From Cohnella sp. GbtcB17 (GTDB taxonomy: Bacteria; Bacillota; Bacilli; Paenibacillales; Paenibacillaceae), in assembly GCF_019091135.1 (NCBI RefSeq), contig NZ_JAGXJW010000046.1, forward strand, positions 1-64,000: a stretch of 64,000 nucleotides of DNA. Reading direction: 5' to 3'. The position numbers and the translations under genes were made by a program. Shown piece by piece: positions 51,774 to 60,197 of the stretch; the stretch's first letter is position 1; every line of letters begins with the position of its first letter. Under the pieces are notes generated by a model that did no database searches, was not told the origin of the DNA, and worked only from the letters and a program-made list of their open reading frames with translations.

Positions 51774-52544
51774 TCACGTTTTGTGCGGCCTCAGGCCCGC
51801 GATGCCGCGCAGCTTGAGCAGGGCGGCCGCGATGGCGACACCGGCGGCCGTCCAGGCGGCGACGGCGACGAGCTGCGACGCGGACTGTTGCTTGACGCCG
51901 ATCGCGATGAGCGCCCAGGCGATCGTCAGCGGGAACCAAGGGTCTTTGTCTTTGAAGGCGGCGACAGCCGCGATCAGGGCGGCGACGACGAACAGCGCGA
52001 CCGCCCAGGTCCGGTCGGGTACGCCCCAGCCGTCCCAACCGCCGGCCTGCAGCGCGACCGAGATATTGACGATCGTCGCGACCGTCACCCAACCGAGATA
52101 GACGGAGAAGGGGAGCGCGATCAGGAAAAAACCGACGCGGTCGTTCGCGGCTTGCGCAGCGGGTCTTGACGAGAGGTATGCGCCGATCAACGTGAGCAGC
52201 AGGCCGGCGATGACGAACGCGGACGCCGCATAGCGCTCCGAGTGCCAGACGAACAGCCAGCCGACGTTGAATAGGCAGCTCGCGAAAAACCAGGGTGCCG
52301 TCGCCTTCATCGCCTCGTCTTCGCGGCGGCTCGGCAAAAAGCCGGCGACGACATAGCCGAGCGCAAGCAAATAGATGACGCTCCAGATCGAAAAGGCATA
52401 GCCGGCGGGCGTGACGAGCGTCGGCACTTGATCGGAGATTTCGCCCGACGATTTGCCGAGCAGGCCGCCCGTGGCGGCGGCCGCATTGACCGTGACGACG
52501 CCGAGCCAGCCGGCTGCGTTCATGATACGCCAAGGCAAGGACAT
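51774..52544 (-). CDS. TspO/MBR-related tryptophan-rich membrane protein
   Basis: This 256-residue protein has seven or eight helices and many tryptophans. The segment VTPAGYAFSIWSVIYLLALGY is the hallmark of the long 'tryptophan-rich sensory protein' relatives of TspO. Ligand and role are unknown. RBS GAAGGAGGAAAA precedes the ATG at 52544. It is divergent from bshC, with the shared 87-base intergenic region containing the bshC promoter. Confidence 0.75.
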   Translation of the reverse strand: MSLPWRIMNAAGWLGVVTVNAAAATGGLLGKSSGEISDQVPTLVTPAGYAFSIWSVIYLLALGYVVAGFLPSRREDEAMKATAPWFFASCLFNVGWLFVWHSERYAASAFVIAGLLLTLIGAYLSSRPAAQAANDRVGFFLIALPFSVYLGWVTVATIVNISVALQAGGWDGWGVPDRTWAVALFVVAALIAAVAAFKDKDPWFPLTIAWALIAIGVKQQSASQLVAVAAWTAAGVAIAAALLKLRGIAGLRPHKT

Positions 52545-52564
52545 CTTTTTTCCTCCTTCTTTCT

Positions 52565-52594
52565 TTGACGATATCCGGCCGCTTCATGTACAAT
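52565..52594 (+). promoter_or_regulatory. bshC promoter
   Basis: TTGACG (52565-52570), 18-base spacer, TACAAT (52589-52594). Confidence 0.75.
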
Positions 52595-52631
52595 CGAGGA
52601 ATGACACCATTCGGACGGGAGGATGTCCGGG

Positions 52632-54311
52632 ATGAATACGACTCCCTTTAATGACGGGACGGCGCAGTCTCTCTCCGAAGCATACCGGCGCGGCGACGCT
52701 CAAGTCGCCGCGCTGTTCGGAAGCGCCCACTGCAAAGATATAGAAGCTTGGAGCCGGCGTGCCGCGCGGCTCGATCAAGGCGCGGGCGGCCGCGTCGACA
52801 GAAGGCGGCTCGGCGAGGCGTTGCTGGATTACCAGCGCCGCCTGAGCCCTGGCCCGCTCGCCTTGCGGCACATCGAGGCGCTCGCCGGCGAAGACGCGCT
52901 GGCGGTCGTCGGCGGCCAGCAGGCCGGCCTGTTCGGCGGTCCGCTCCTGATCGCCTATAAGGCGCTGACCGTCATCCAGGCCGCGAAGCACGCTTCGCGC
53001 AGCCTGGAGCGGACGGTGGTGCCGGTATTCTGGATCGCCGGCGAGGACCACGATTTTGAAGAAGCCAACCATCTATACGTTTCTCCGGGCGAGGGCGAGC
53101 CGCGCAAGGTCAAGCTGGGTCGGCCGGAAGGGCCCCGCCATGCCGTGAGCAGAACGCCGCTTTCCGCGGTCGATTGGGAGGTCGCGCTCACCGAGCTTGC
53201 GCTCACGCTCCCCGATACCGAATTTAAACCGAATTTGCTGCGGCAAATCAGAATGCACGCGAGCGACGCGCCTACGCTGACGCTCGCGTTCGCCCGCCTG
53301 CTCTCCGAGTGGTTCGCGGAAGACGGCCTCGTCCTCATGGACGCGGACGATCCTGCGATCCGCCGTCTCGAAGGCGGCCTGTTCGGAGAGCTCGTCGCGG
53401 GCAGCGAGCGTCTGAGCGCAGCGCTTGCCGAAGGCGAAGAGGGCGTCAAGCGGCTCGGATACCCGATCCAGGCGGAGTCGGCGCCGGACGGCGCCAACCT
53501 GTTCGTGCACGCGGAGCAGGGCCGTCTGCTGCTGTTCCGGCAGGGCGACCGTTTCGAGGACCGCAAGGGCGGACTCGCATACGACAGGAACGAGCTGCTG
53601 CGGATGGCCGCCGAGCGTCCGGAGCAGCTGAGCAACAACGCGCTCTCGCGGCCGCTCATGCAGGATTACCTGTTCCCCGTGCTTGCCACCGTGCTGGGCC
53701 CTTCCGAGATCGCCTACTGGGCGTCGCTCGGGCCGGCGTTCGCGGCGTTCGGTCTGGAGATGCCGGTCATCGTGCCCAGGCAGTCGTTCACCTATCTCGA
53801 GCCGCAGGTGGAGAAGCTGCTGGCCAAGTACGGCGTCACCGCGGAGCAGATCGCCGCGGACGGCGAGCGGCTGAAGCGCGATTGGCTCGCCGCGCAGGAC
53901 AAGTGGGACATCGGCGGCCGGTTCGCCGAGGTCAAAGACCGGTTCGGCGAGCTGTACGCGCCCGTGCTCGAGATGGTATCCCAGGTGGACAAGGGACTCG
54001 TCAAGCTGGGCGAGAGCAACCTTGCGCTCATCCTCGAGCAGATCGCCTACCTCGAGCAGCGTACGGCCGGCGCGCTGGCGGGGCGTCACGAATCCTCGCT
54101 GCGCCAGTGGGACCGGATGCTGCATTCGCTCCGCCCGCTCGAGCAGCCGCAGGAGCGCGTCTACGGCATCGTTCATTTTATTAACCGCTACGGCATGGGC
54201 TGGCTGTCCGCCCTCCGCTGCATCCCGTTCGACGTTACCGGCGGCCATCGCTTGATGGCCCAACAGCAGGCCGAGCCCGGCGGCCGACATCAGGAGGTTT
54301 GTTGTTCATGA
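52632..54311 (+). CDS. bshC: Bacillithiol biosynthesis cysteine-adding enzyme BshC
   Basis: BshC (559 residues) is the putative ligase that adds cysteine to GlcN-malate, the last step of bacillithiol synthesis. Motifs are VVGGQQAGLFGGPLLIAYKA, VFWIAGEDHDFEEANHLY, and PVIVPRQSFTYLE, with a central coiled coil. ATG 52632 is chosen because GGGAGG (52617-52622) directly abuts the alternative ATG 52623. The last four bases overlap the adenosylhomocysteinase gene. Confidence 0.93.
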   Translation: MNTTPFNDGTAQSLSEAYRRGDAQVAALFGSAHCKDIEAWSRRAARLDQGAGGRVDRRRLGEALLDYQRRLSPGPLALRHIEALAGEDALAVVGGQQAGLFGGPLLIAYKALTVIQAAKHASRSLERTVVPVFWIAGEDHDFEEANHLYVSPGEGEPRKVKLGRPEGPRHAVSRTPLSAVDWEVALTELALTLPDTEFKPNLLRQIRMHASDAPTLTLAFARLLSEWFAEDGLVLMDADDPAIRRLEGGLFGELVAGSERLSAALAEGEEGVKRLGYPIQAESAPDGANLFVHAEQGRLLLFRQGDRFEDRKGGLAYDRNELLRMAAERPEQLSNNALSRPLMQDYLFPVLATVLGPSEIAYWASLGPAFAAFGLEMPVIVPRQSFTYLEPQVEKLLAKYGVTAEQIAADGERLKRDWLAAQDKWDIGGRFAEVKDRFGELYAPVLEMVSQVDKGLVKLGESNLALILEQIAYLEQRTAGALAGRHESSLRQWDRMLHSLRPLEQPQERVYGIVHFINRYGMGWLSALRCIPFDVTGGHRLMAQQQAEPGGRHQEVCCS

Positions 54312-55573
54312 AATCGACGCTGTCCAGCATCATCCGCGATCCGTCGCTCGCCCCCGAGGGCAAGCTCAAAATCGATTGGGCCTCCGCCCATATGCCCGTA
54401 CTGAACCGGATCCGCGAGCAATTCGCCAAGGAGCTCCCGTTCAAAGGTCTGAAGGTCGCCATCTCGCTCCACCTCGAAGCGAAGACGGCCTATCTGGCGA
54501 AGGTCGTCCAGGCGGGCGGCGCAGAGGTGGCCATCACCGGGTCCAACCCGCTCTCCACGCAGGACGACGTATGCGCCGCGCTCGCCGAAGACGGCATCGC
54601 CGTATTCGCGAAGTACAATCCGTCGCCGGAGGAGTATCACAGCCTGCTCGAGCGGACGCTCGAGACGAAGCCGGATCTCCTCATCGACGACGGCGGCGAC
54701 CTCGTCACGATGCTCCACACGACGCGCCGCGATCTGCTGCCCGGCATCCGGGGCGGCGCCGAAGAGACGACGACCGGCATCCTGCGCCTCAAGGCGATGG
54801 AAAAGGACGGCTCGCTGCAGTTCCCGATGATCGCCGTCAACGACGCGTTTTGCAAATATTTGTTCGACAACCGCTACGGCACCGGCCAATCGGTGTGGGA
54901 CGGCATCAACCGGACGACCAACCTCGTCGTCGCGGGCAAGACGGTTGTCGTGAACGGCTACGGCTGGTGCGGCAAGGGCGTAGCGCTCCGCGCGAAGGGG
55001 CTCGGCGCCAACGTCGTCGTCACCGAAGTCGACGCCATCAAGGCGGTCGAGGCCTACATGGACGGCTTCACGGTGCTGTCGATGGAAGAGGCGGCCAAGG
55101 TAGGCGAGTTCTTCGTCACCGTCACGGGCAACAAGGACGTCATAAGCGGCGCGCACATCGCGCAGATGAAGGACGGCGCGATCCTGTCCAACGCGGGCCA
55201 CTTCGACGTCGAAGTGAACCTCGTCGAGCTCGAGGCGATGTCGACTTCGAAGCGAACCGTTCGCCGCAACATCGAGGAATACACGCTGAAGGACGGCCGC
55301 AAGATTTACGTGCTCGCCGAAGGGCGTCTCGTGAATCTGGCAGCCGGAGACGGCCACCCCGCGGAGATCATGGACATGACGTTTGCGCTGCAGGCGCTCT
55401 CCTTGCGCTACGTCAACGAGAATTACGAGTCGATCGGCAAGCAGGTCGTCAAGGTGCCGTATGCGCTGGACGAGCAGGTGGCGAGAGCGAAGCTTACGTC
55501 GCTGGGCATCTCGATCGACACGTTGAGCGAAGATCAAAAATCGTACCTGGACAGCTGGGCCGGGCACGAATAA
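54308..55573 (+). CDS. ahcY: Adenosylhomocysteinase (SAH hydrolase)
   Basis: This 421-residue NAD-dependent enzyme splits S-adenosylhomocysteine into adenosine and homocysteine. Motifs are SLHLEAKTAYLA, DDGGDLVT, EETTTGILRL, the NAD-binding VNGYGWCGKGVALRAKGLGA and SNAGHFDVE. It lacks the roughly 40-residue insert of eukaryotic-type enzymes. ATG 54308 overlaps the bshC stop, so it is translationally coupled to bacillithiol synthesis. Most Bacillus species use Pfs/LuxS instead. It ends at a strong terminator. Confidence 0.93.
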   Translation: MKSTLSSIIRDPSLAPEGKLKIDWASAHMPVLNRIREQFAKELPFKGLKVAISLHLEAKTAYLAKVVQAGGAEVAITGSNPLSTQDDVCAALAEDGIAVFAKYNPSPEEYHSLLERTLETKPDLLIDDGGDLVTMLHTTRRDLLPGIRGGAEETTTGILRLKAMEKDGSLQFPMIAVNDAFCKYLFDNRYGTGQSVWDGINRTTNLVVAGKTVVVNGYGWCGKGVALRAKGLGANVVVTEVDAIKAVEAYMDGFTVLSMEEAAKVGEFFVTVTGNKDVISGAHIAQMKDGAILSNAGHFDVEVNLVELEAMSTSKRTVRRNIEEYTLKDGRKIYVLAEGRLVNLAAGDGHPAEIMDMTFALQALSLRYVNENYESIGKQVVKVPYALDEQVARAKLTSLGISIDTLSEDQKSYLDSWAGHE

Positions 55574-55606
55574 TGACGATTTTTTAATAACCTAAAATAT
55601 TTTGAG

Positions 55607-55642
55607 GAAATCCTGCTTTCGAAGCAGGATTTCTTTTTTTTT
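55607..55642 (+). terminator. Terminator after ahcY
   Basis: GAAATCCTGC-TTTCGAA-GCAGGATTTC followed by nine T. Confidence 0.92.
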
Positions 55643-55660
55643 GCGCGAATAGTCATCATA

Positions 55661-55700
55661 AGTGGTTTAAAGTGGGGCCAAGTGGTGGAATATGGAGGGG
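55661..55700 (+). promoter_or_regulatory. MraZ operator, four 10-bp repeats
   Basis: Consecutive decamers AGTGGTTTAA, AGTGGGGCCA, AGTGGTGGAA and TATGGAGGGG repeat TGG at an exact 10-base period. MraZ is known to bind TGG-rich direct repeats with this period upstream of its own gene. The last repeat overlaps the mraZ Shine-Dalgarno. Confidence 0.8.
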
Positions 55701-55713
55701 GTGCGCAGCGGTC

Positions 55714-56151
55714 ATGTTTTTAGGGGAATATCAGCATTCGATCGACGACAAAGGCCGAATCATTATTCCCGCTAAATTTCGCGACGCGCTGGGCGCCGAC
55801 TTTATCGTCACCCGCGGGCTCGACAATTGCTTGTTCGTTTACCCCCGCGAAGAGTGGGCGCAGCTGGAGCAGCGGCTTCGCGCGCTGCCGTCGATGGCGG
55901 CCAACGCGAGAGCTTTTTCCCGGCTGCTGTTCTCAGGCGCTTCCGAGGGCGAGTGGGACAAGCAGGGAAGGGTTAACCTGCCGAGCCACCTGCGAGACTA
56001 TGCCAAGCTGGACAAGGAATGCACGATTATCGGCGTATCCACGAGAGTGGAGATTTGGGACAAGGCGACTTGGGAAGCCTACAGTCATGCCTCCGAGGAA
56101 TCGTTCAACGAGATCGCGGAGAAGCTGGTCGATTTCGATTTTCATTTCTAA
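55714..56151 (+). CDS. mraZ: Transcriptional regulator MraZ
   Basis: MraZ (145 residues) has two AbrB-like (SpoVT/MraZ) half-domains. DKGRIIIPAKFRDALG and KQGRVNLPSHLRDYA are the paired DNA-binding motifs. It forms a ring-shaped oligomer and represses the dcw cluster. ATG 55714 lies about 13 bases after GGAGGGG; the frame opens at 55672. It is first in the division/cell-wall operon that continues to murF. Confidence 0.95.
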   Translation: MFLGEYQHSIDDKGRIIIPAKFRDALGADFIVTRGLDNCLFVYPREEWAQLEQRLRALPSMAANARAFSRLLFSGASEGEWDKQGRVNLPSHLRDYAKLDKECTIIGVSTRVEIWDKATWEAYSHASEESFNEIAEKLVDFDFHF

Positions 56152-56256
56152 GCGCATGGACGTCGTCGCGTAGCCTTGAAGTTCGTTTACACATCACCAC
56201 TACATAGACAGAAGCAACCGACAGCATGACCGCGAGGGTTGCCGGGAGGCCATACT

Positions 56257-57231
56257 TTGTTCCACCACATCACCGTGCTTAAAGAAGAAGCGGTAGAAGG
56301 TCTGAATATCCGCGAAGACGGCATCTACGTCGATTGCACTCTGGGAGGCGCGGGACACAGCGAATTGATCGCTTCGCGTCTCGCCCCGGGGGGCAGGCTC
56401 ATCGGTCTGGATCAGGACGACACCGCGCTCGCGCATGCGCGGGAGCGACTGGCGCCGTACGGCGACATCGTGACGCTGGTGAAAAGCAACTTCCGGCATC
56501 TCGCGGACGCGCTGCGGCAAGCGGGCGTACCGGAGAAGGACGGCGTGCCGCAAATCGACGGCATCCTGTTCGACCTGGGCGTCTCGAGTCCGCAGTTGGA
56601 CGAAGCCGACAGAGGCTTCAGCTACAATCATGACGCGGAGCTCGACATGCGTATGGACCGCGGGCAGCCGCTCACGGCCCGAGAGGTCGTGAACGAGTGG
56701 GACGAGCGGGAGCTGTCGCGCATTTTGCGCGATTACGGCGAAGAGAAGTTCGCCCGTAAGATCGCCCGGCATTTGGTGGAAGCGAGGGCCAAGACGCCCA
56801 TCGAGACGACCGCGCAGCTCGCCGAGCTCGTCAAGACGGCGATTCCGGCCGCCGCGAGACGCACGGGAGGCCATCCGGCCAAGCGCGCCTTTCAGGCGAT
56901 TCGGATCGCGGTGAACGACGAGCTGGAGGCGTTCCGCGACGCGCTCGAGCAGGCGATCGACTGCGCCGCCCCGGGCGGACGCATTGCCGTCATTACGTTT
57001 CATTCGCTCGTGGTCCGCATTTGCAAAGAGACGTTCGTCAAGGAAGTGCCGGCTAACATCAGTCCGCCGGGGTTCCCGGTGACGGTGTGGGGCGAAGGCA
57101 GGCTGAAGCTCACGCCGCGCAAGGCGATCGTGCCTTCGGACGCCGAGCTCGAACTGAACAACAGGGCCCGCTCGGCCAAGCTTAGAATCGCCGAGAAGCT
57201 GGACCCGAACGCACCGGACGAGCGCGGCTAA
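56257..57231 (+). CDS. rsmH: 16S rRNA (cytosine(1402)-N(4))-methyltransferase RsmH
   Basis: RsmH (324 residues) methylates N4 of C1402 in the P site. SAM motifs are DCTLGGAGHSELI, LIGLDQDDTAL and ILFDLGVSSPQLD. TTG 56257, behind GGGAGG at 56241-56246, fits the family start. The usual motif FHSLEDR near the C-terminus reads FHSLVVR here (V252, V253; codons GTG GTC at 57010-57015 where GAG GAC is expected). Two A-to-T changes would explain it; the effect on activity is unknown. ftsL follows after 86 bases. Confidence 0.93.
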   Translation: MFHHITVLKEEAVEGLNIREDGIYVDCTLGGAGHSELIASRLAPGGRLIGLDQDDTALAHARERLAPYGDIVTLVKSNFRHLADALRQAGVPEKDGVPQIDGILFDLGVSSPQLDEADRGFSYNHDAELDMRMDRGQPLTAREVVNEWDERELSRILRDYGEEKFARKIARHLVEARAKTPIETTAQLAELVKTAIPAAARRTGGHPAKRAFQAIRIAVNDELEAFRDALEQAIDCAAPGGRIAVITFHSLVVRICKETFVKEVPANISPPGFPVTVWGEGRLKLTPRKAIVPSDAELELNNRARSAKLRIAEKLDPNAPDERG

Positions 57232-57317
57232 CGCCCGCGCCTTGTCCATGACGGGCGGTTTGCCGCAATTTCAAATAGACAAGCTGAACATATTGAAGCC
57301 CGGGGGGAGCGAGATAC

Positions 57318-57704
57318 ATGCGATATTATGGCAATTTGGCGGTTCGCGAGGAACGTCAGCCGGAGCAAAAAAAGCAGCAGCGCACCGCGGCGCCGCAAAC
57401 GGCGTCCCAGGTTCGCCGCAAGAGCATTCCCGTCGGGGAGAAGCTGCTGTATTTGCTCACCGTGTTCGTTTTTGTCGGCGTTGCAGGGCTTATTCTGTAC
57501 CGAAACGCGGGGCTGTACGAGATGAACCGGGACATTCAGAAGATGACGAACGAGTACGAGACGAGCGCCGATCAATCGAAGGAGCTGCAGCGCGAGGTCG
57601 ATAAGCTGCGGGATCCGGCCAGAATCAACGATCTTGCGACCAAGCTCGGTTTTGTCCAGCCTAGCGGCCAACAACCGATCACGCTGTCAACTAAAGGAGA
57701 CTAG
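57318..57704 (+). CDS. ftsL: Cell division protein FtsL
   Basis: This 128-residue bitopic protein has a basic cytosolic N-terminus (about 45 residues), one TM helix (about 46-65) and an extracytoplasmic leucine-zipper-like coil (IQKMTNEYETSADQSKELQREVDKL in part). FtsL bridges DivIB/FtsB and the division transpeptidase. Position between rsmH and a class B PBP fixes the assignment. RBS GGGGGGAG precedes ATG 57318. Confidence 0.9.
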   Translation: MRYYGNLAVREERQPEQKKQQRTAAPQTASQVRRKSIPVGEKLLYLLTVFVFVGVAGLILYRNAGLYEMNRDIQKMTNEYETSADQSKELQREVDKLRDPARINDLATKLGFVQPSGQQPITLSTKGD

Positions 57705-57752
57705 AAAAAAGCATGCGGGCGATCGCCCGGGATTGAACGGAAGGTGAGGGGC

Positions 57753-60071
57753 ATGACGAAACGAATTAAATTGCGCACGCTGCTGGCGGGAGGGGTAATC
57801 ACCCTCCTGTTTGTCGCTTTATGGGGACGAATCTACTGGGTGCAGGTGGCGCATGCCGAGTTCTGGGCGGAAAAGGCGCGAGAGACGTGGGTGACGACAA
57901 AAAAGCTCGTCCAGGATCGCGGCACGATTACCGACCGGTCGGGGATCGTTCTCGCTTCGGACGCGGCGGCGTATACGCTCGCGCTCAGCCCGAAGGTTAT
58001 TCAGCAGCTGAATGCCGCGCACCCCGAATGGAAGCTGATCGACCAGATCGCGTCGAAGGTGCACAACATTATCGGCAAGCAGGAAGCCGACCTCCGCAAG
58101 ATCATGGAAGCCAAGACGGAAAAAGGCGAGTACTACGTGCAGCGCGAGGTGCAGCCCGAGGGCTGGAAAATGGACAAGGAGGTCGCCGACCGGCTGACCG
58201 CCTTCCGAGATCAGCTGCGCGAGCTGACCGGCAAAAAGGATGTCGGCATTTATCTCATCGAAGACAAGAAGCGTTATTATCCGAACAACTCGCTCGCCTC
58301 TCAGATACTAGGCTATGTGAGCAAAGAAGGCGACGCGAAAATGGGGCTTGAGCGGACGCTCGACGATCAGCTCAAGGGCGAAGAAGGTTCCATTACATAC
58401 CGGAAGGACGGCAAGCGGACGCAGCTCGCCGACGGGGAGATCGAGGCCAAGCAGGCGGTGGACGGCAAAAACGTCTCGCTGACGATCGACCGCGACATTC
58501 AATACTACATGGAGCAAGCGATGAAAGCGGCTTACGAGGAGTATCGTCCGCTCAGCATGACCGCGATCGCGGCCGATCCGAAGACGATGGACATCCTCGG
58601 TATGGTCAGCCTGCCGGATTTTAATCCGAACAATTATTGGGATTATGCCAAAAACCTGTCCTCGTTCAAAAATAACGCGGTGCAGTCCATCTATGAACCG
58701 GGGTCCACGTTTAAAATCGTAACGCTGGCGGCCGCCGTGCAGGAAGGGCTGTTCAACCCGAACGACAAGTATATGTCCGGCAGCGTGGCGATCCCGAAGT
58801 CCAAGCCCGTCAACGACATCAAGCGCGGCGGCTGGGGGGAGATCACATACCTGGAAGGCTTGAAGCGCTCGAGCAACGTGGCCTTCGTCAAGCTGGGCTA
58901 CGAGAAGCTGGGCAAAGATAAGTTCAAGCAGTACATCGACAACTTCGGCTTCGGACAAAAGACGGGCATCGAGCTTGCGGGCGAGATCGCGGGCACGACG
59001 CAGCTGACTTGGGAGCGCGACTACGCGGCCGCGACATTCGGACAGGCGGTATCCGTTACGCCGATCCAGCAGGTCGCTGCCGTCGCCGCCGTCGCGAACG
59101 GCGGCAAGCTGATGACGCCTCACATTATTAAGTCGATCTCGGATCCGAACACCGGCGAAAAGGTCGTGACCGAGCCGAAGGTCATCCGCCAGGTCATCTC
59201 GGAGCAGACGTCCAAAAAGGTCGGCGAATATCTCGAACAGGTCGTCAGCGACAGAGAGATCGGGACGGGGCGCAACGCCTACATCGACGGCTACCGGATC
59301 GCGGGCAAGACCGGCACGGCGCAGAAGGTTCAGGCTTCCGGCGGTTACGCCGAGGACAAATTCGTCGTGTCGTTTATCGGCTACGCGCCCGTAGAGGACC
59401 CGAAGGTCGTGCTCTACGTGCTTGTAGACGAGCCGGACGACAAGACGCTCGGCGGCGGCTCGGTCGCCGCTCCGATTTTTAAGGAGATCATGCAAAAATC
59501 GCTGCTCCATCTCGGCGTGCTGCCCGATGTCAAAAAGGATGCCGACGATAAAAAGAAGGACGACCCCGAAGCGACGCCGGCTCCCGTCACCGCCAAAGTG
59601 ACCGACGTGACGAACCAGACGGTGACGCAGGCGAAAAGCAAGCTGGGGAACAGCTCGTTCGAGGCGATCGTGCTCGGCAAGGGCGACAAAGTCGTGTCCC
59701 AGCTTCCCAAAGCGGGCACCGTTCTGCCGACCTCCCAGCATGTGTATCTGATGACCGAAAAAACGCTCGGCAGCGTGCCGAGCCTGAAGGGCTTGTCGCT
59801 TCGCGATGCGCTTGATATGTGCTCGCTGCTCGGCGCTTCCTGCACGGCAAGCGGACAGGGCTACGTCTCAGGCCAGCAGGCGACCCGGACGGAGAACAAG
59901 CTGTCCATCGCCTTGACGCTGTCGCCGCCTGCGGGCACGACGATCGAGCCGGCCGCGACCAAGTCCGTGACCCAAACAGCGACAGACAAGCAGGACCAAA
60001 GCGGCGGCGCAAGCGACGGCGCAGGCGCGGCGGACGTGGACGAGAGCGCGGTGGAAGAAGCGGGCGATTGA
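57753..60071 (+). CDS. pbpB: Division-type class B PBP with two PASTA domains (PBP2B-like)
   Basis: This 772-residue transpeptidase has an N-terminal TM helix (about 9-31), a dimerisation domain, and a penicillin-binding domain with S318 in PGSTFKI, the SxN motif S373-S374-N375 and K519-T-G. Two C-terminal PASTA repeats (about 605-735) follow. It synthesises septal peptidoglycan with FtsW. ATG 57753 lies after GGAAGGTGAGG; GTG 57744 is inside that site. spoVD follows after 126 bases, so two class B PBPs are adjacent. Confidence 0.93.
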   Translation: MTKRIKLRTLLAGGVITLLFVALWGRIYWVQVAHAEFWAEKARETWVTTKKLVQDRGTITDRSGIVLASDAAAYTLALSPKVIQQLNAAHPEWKLIDQIASKVHNIIGKQEADLRKIMEAKTEKGEYYVQREVQPEGWKMDKEVADRLTAFRDQLRELTGKKDVGIYLIEDKKRYYPNNSLASQILGYVSKEGDAKMGLERTLDDQLKGEEGSITYRKDGKRTQLADGEIEAKQAVDGKNVSLTIDRDIQYYMEQAMKAAYEEYRPLSMTAIAADPKTMDILGMVSLPDFNPNNYWDYAKNLSSFKNNAVQSIYEPGSTFKIVTLAAAVQEGLFNPNDKYMSGSVAIPKSKPVNDIKRGGWGEITYLEGLKRSSNVAFVKLGYEKLGKDKFKQYIDNFGFGQKTGIELAGEIAGTTQLTWERDYAAATFGQAVSVTPIQQVAAVAAVANGGKLMTPHIIKSISDPNTGEKVVTEPKVIRQVISEQTSKKVGEYLEQVVSDREIGTGRNAYIDGYRIAGKTGTAQKVQASGGYAEDKFVVSFIGYAPVEDPKVVLYVLVDEPDDKTLGGGSVAAPIFKEIMQKSLLHLGVLPDVKKDADDKKKDDPEATPAPVTAKVTDVTNQTVTQAKSKLGNSSFEAIVLGKGDKVVSQLPKAGTVLPTSQHVYLMTEKTLGSVPSLKGLSLRDALDMCSLLGASCTASGQGYVSGQQATRTENKLSIALTLSPPAGTTIEPAATKSVTQTATDKQDQSGGASDGAGAADVDESAVEEAGD

Positions 60072-60197
60072 CGCGTCTTCCGCCGGAGCTTTGTCCGGCA
60101 GGACCGGCATTAGACAAGCATAGCTTGTTCTAAGCCCCTTCTCCATGGAATAGGGTGGGAGTAACGCACCGATATTCCGGGGAGGGGGCTGACCTGC

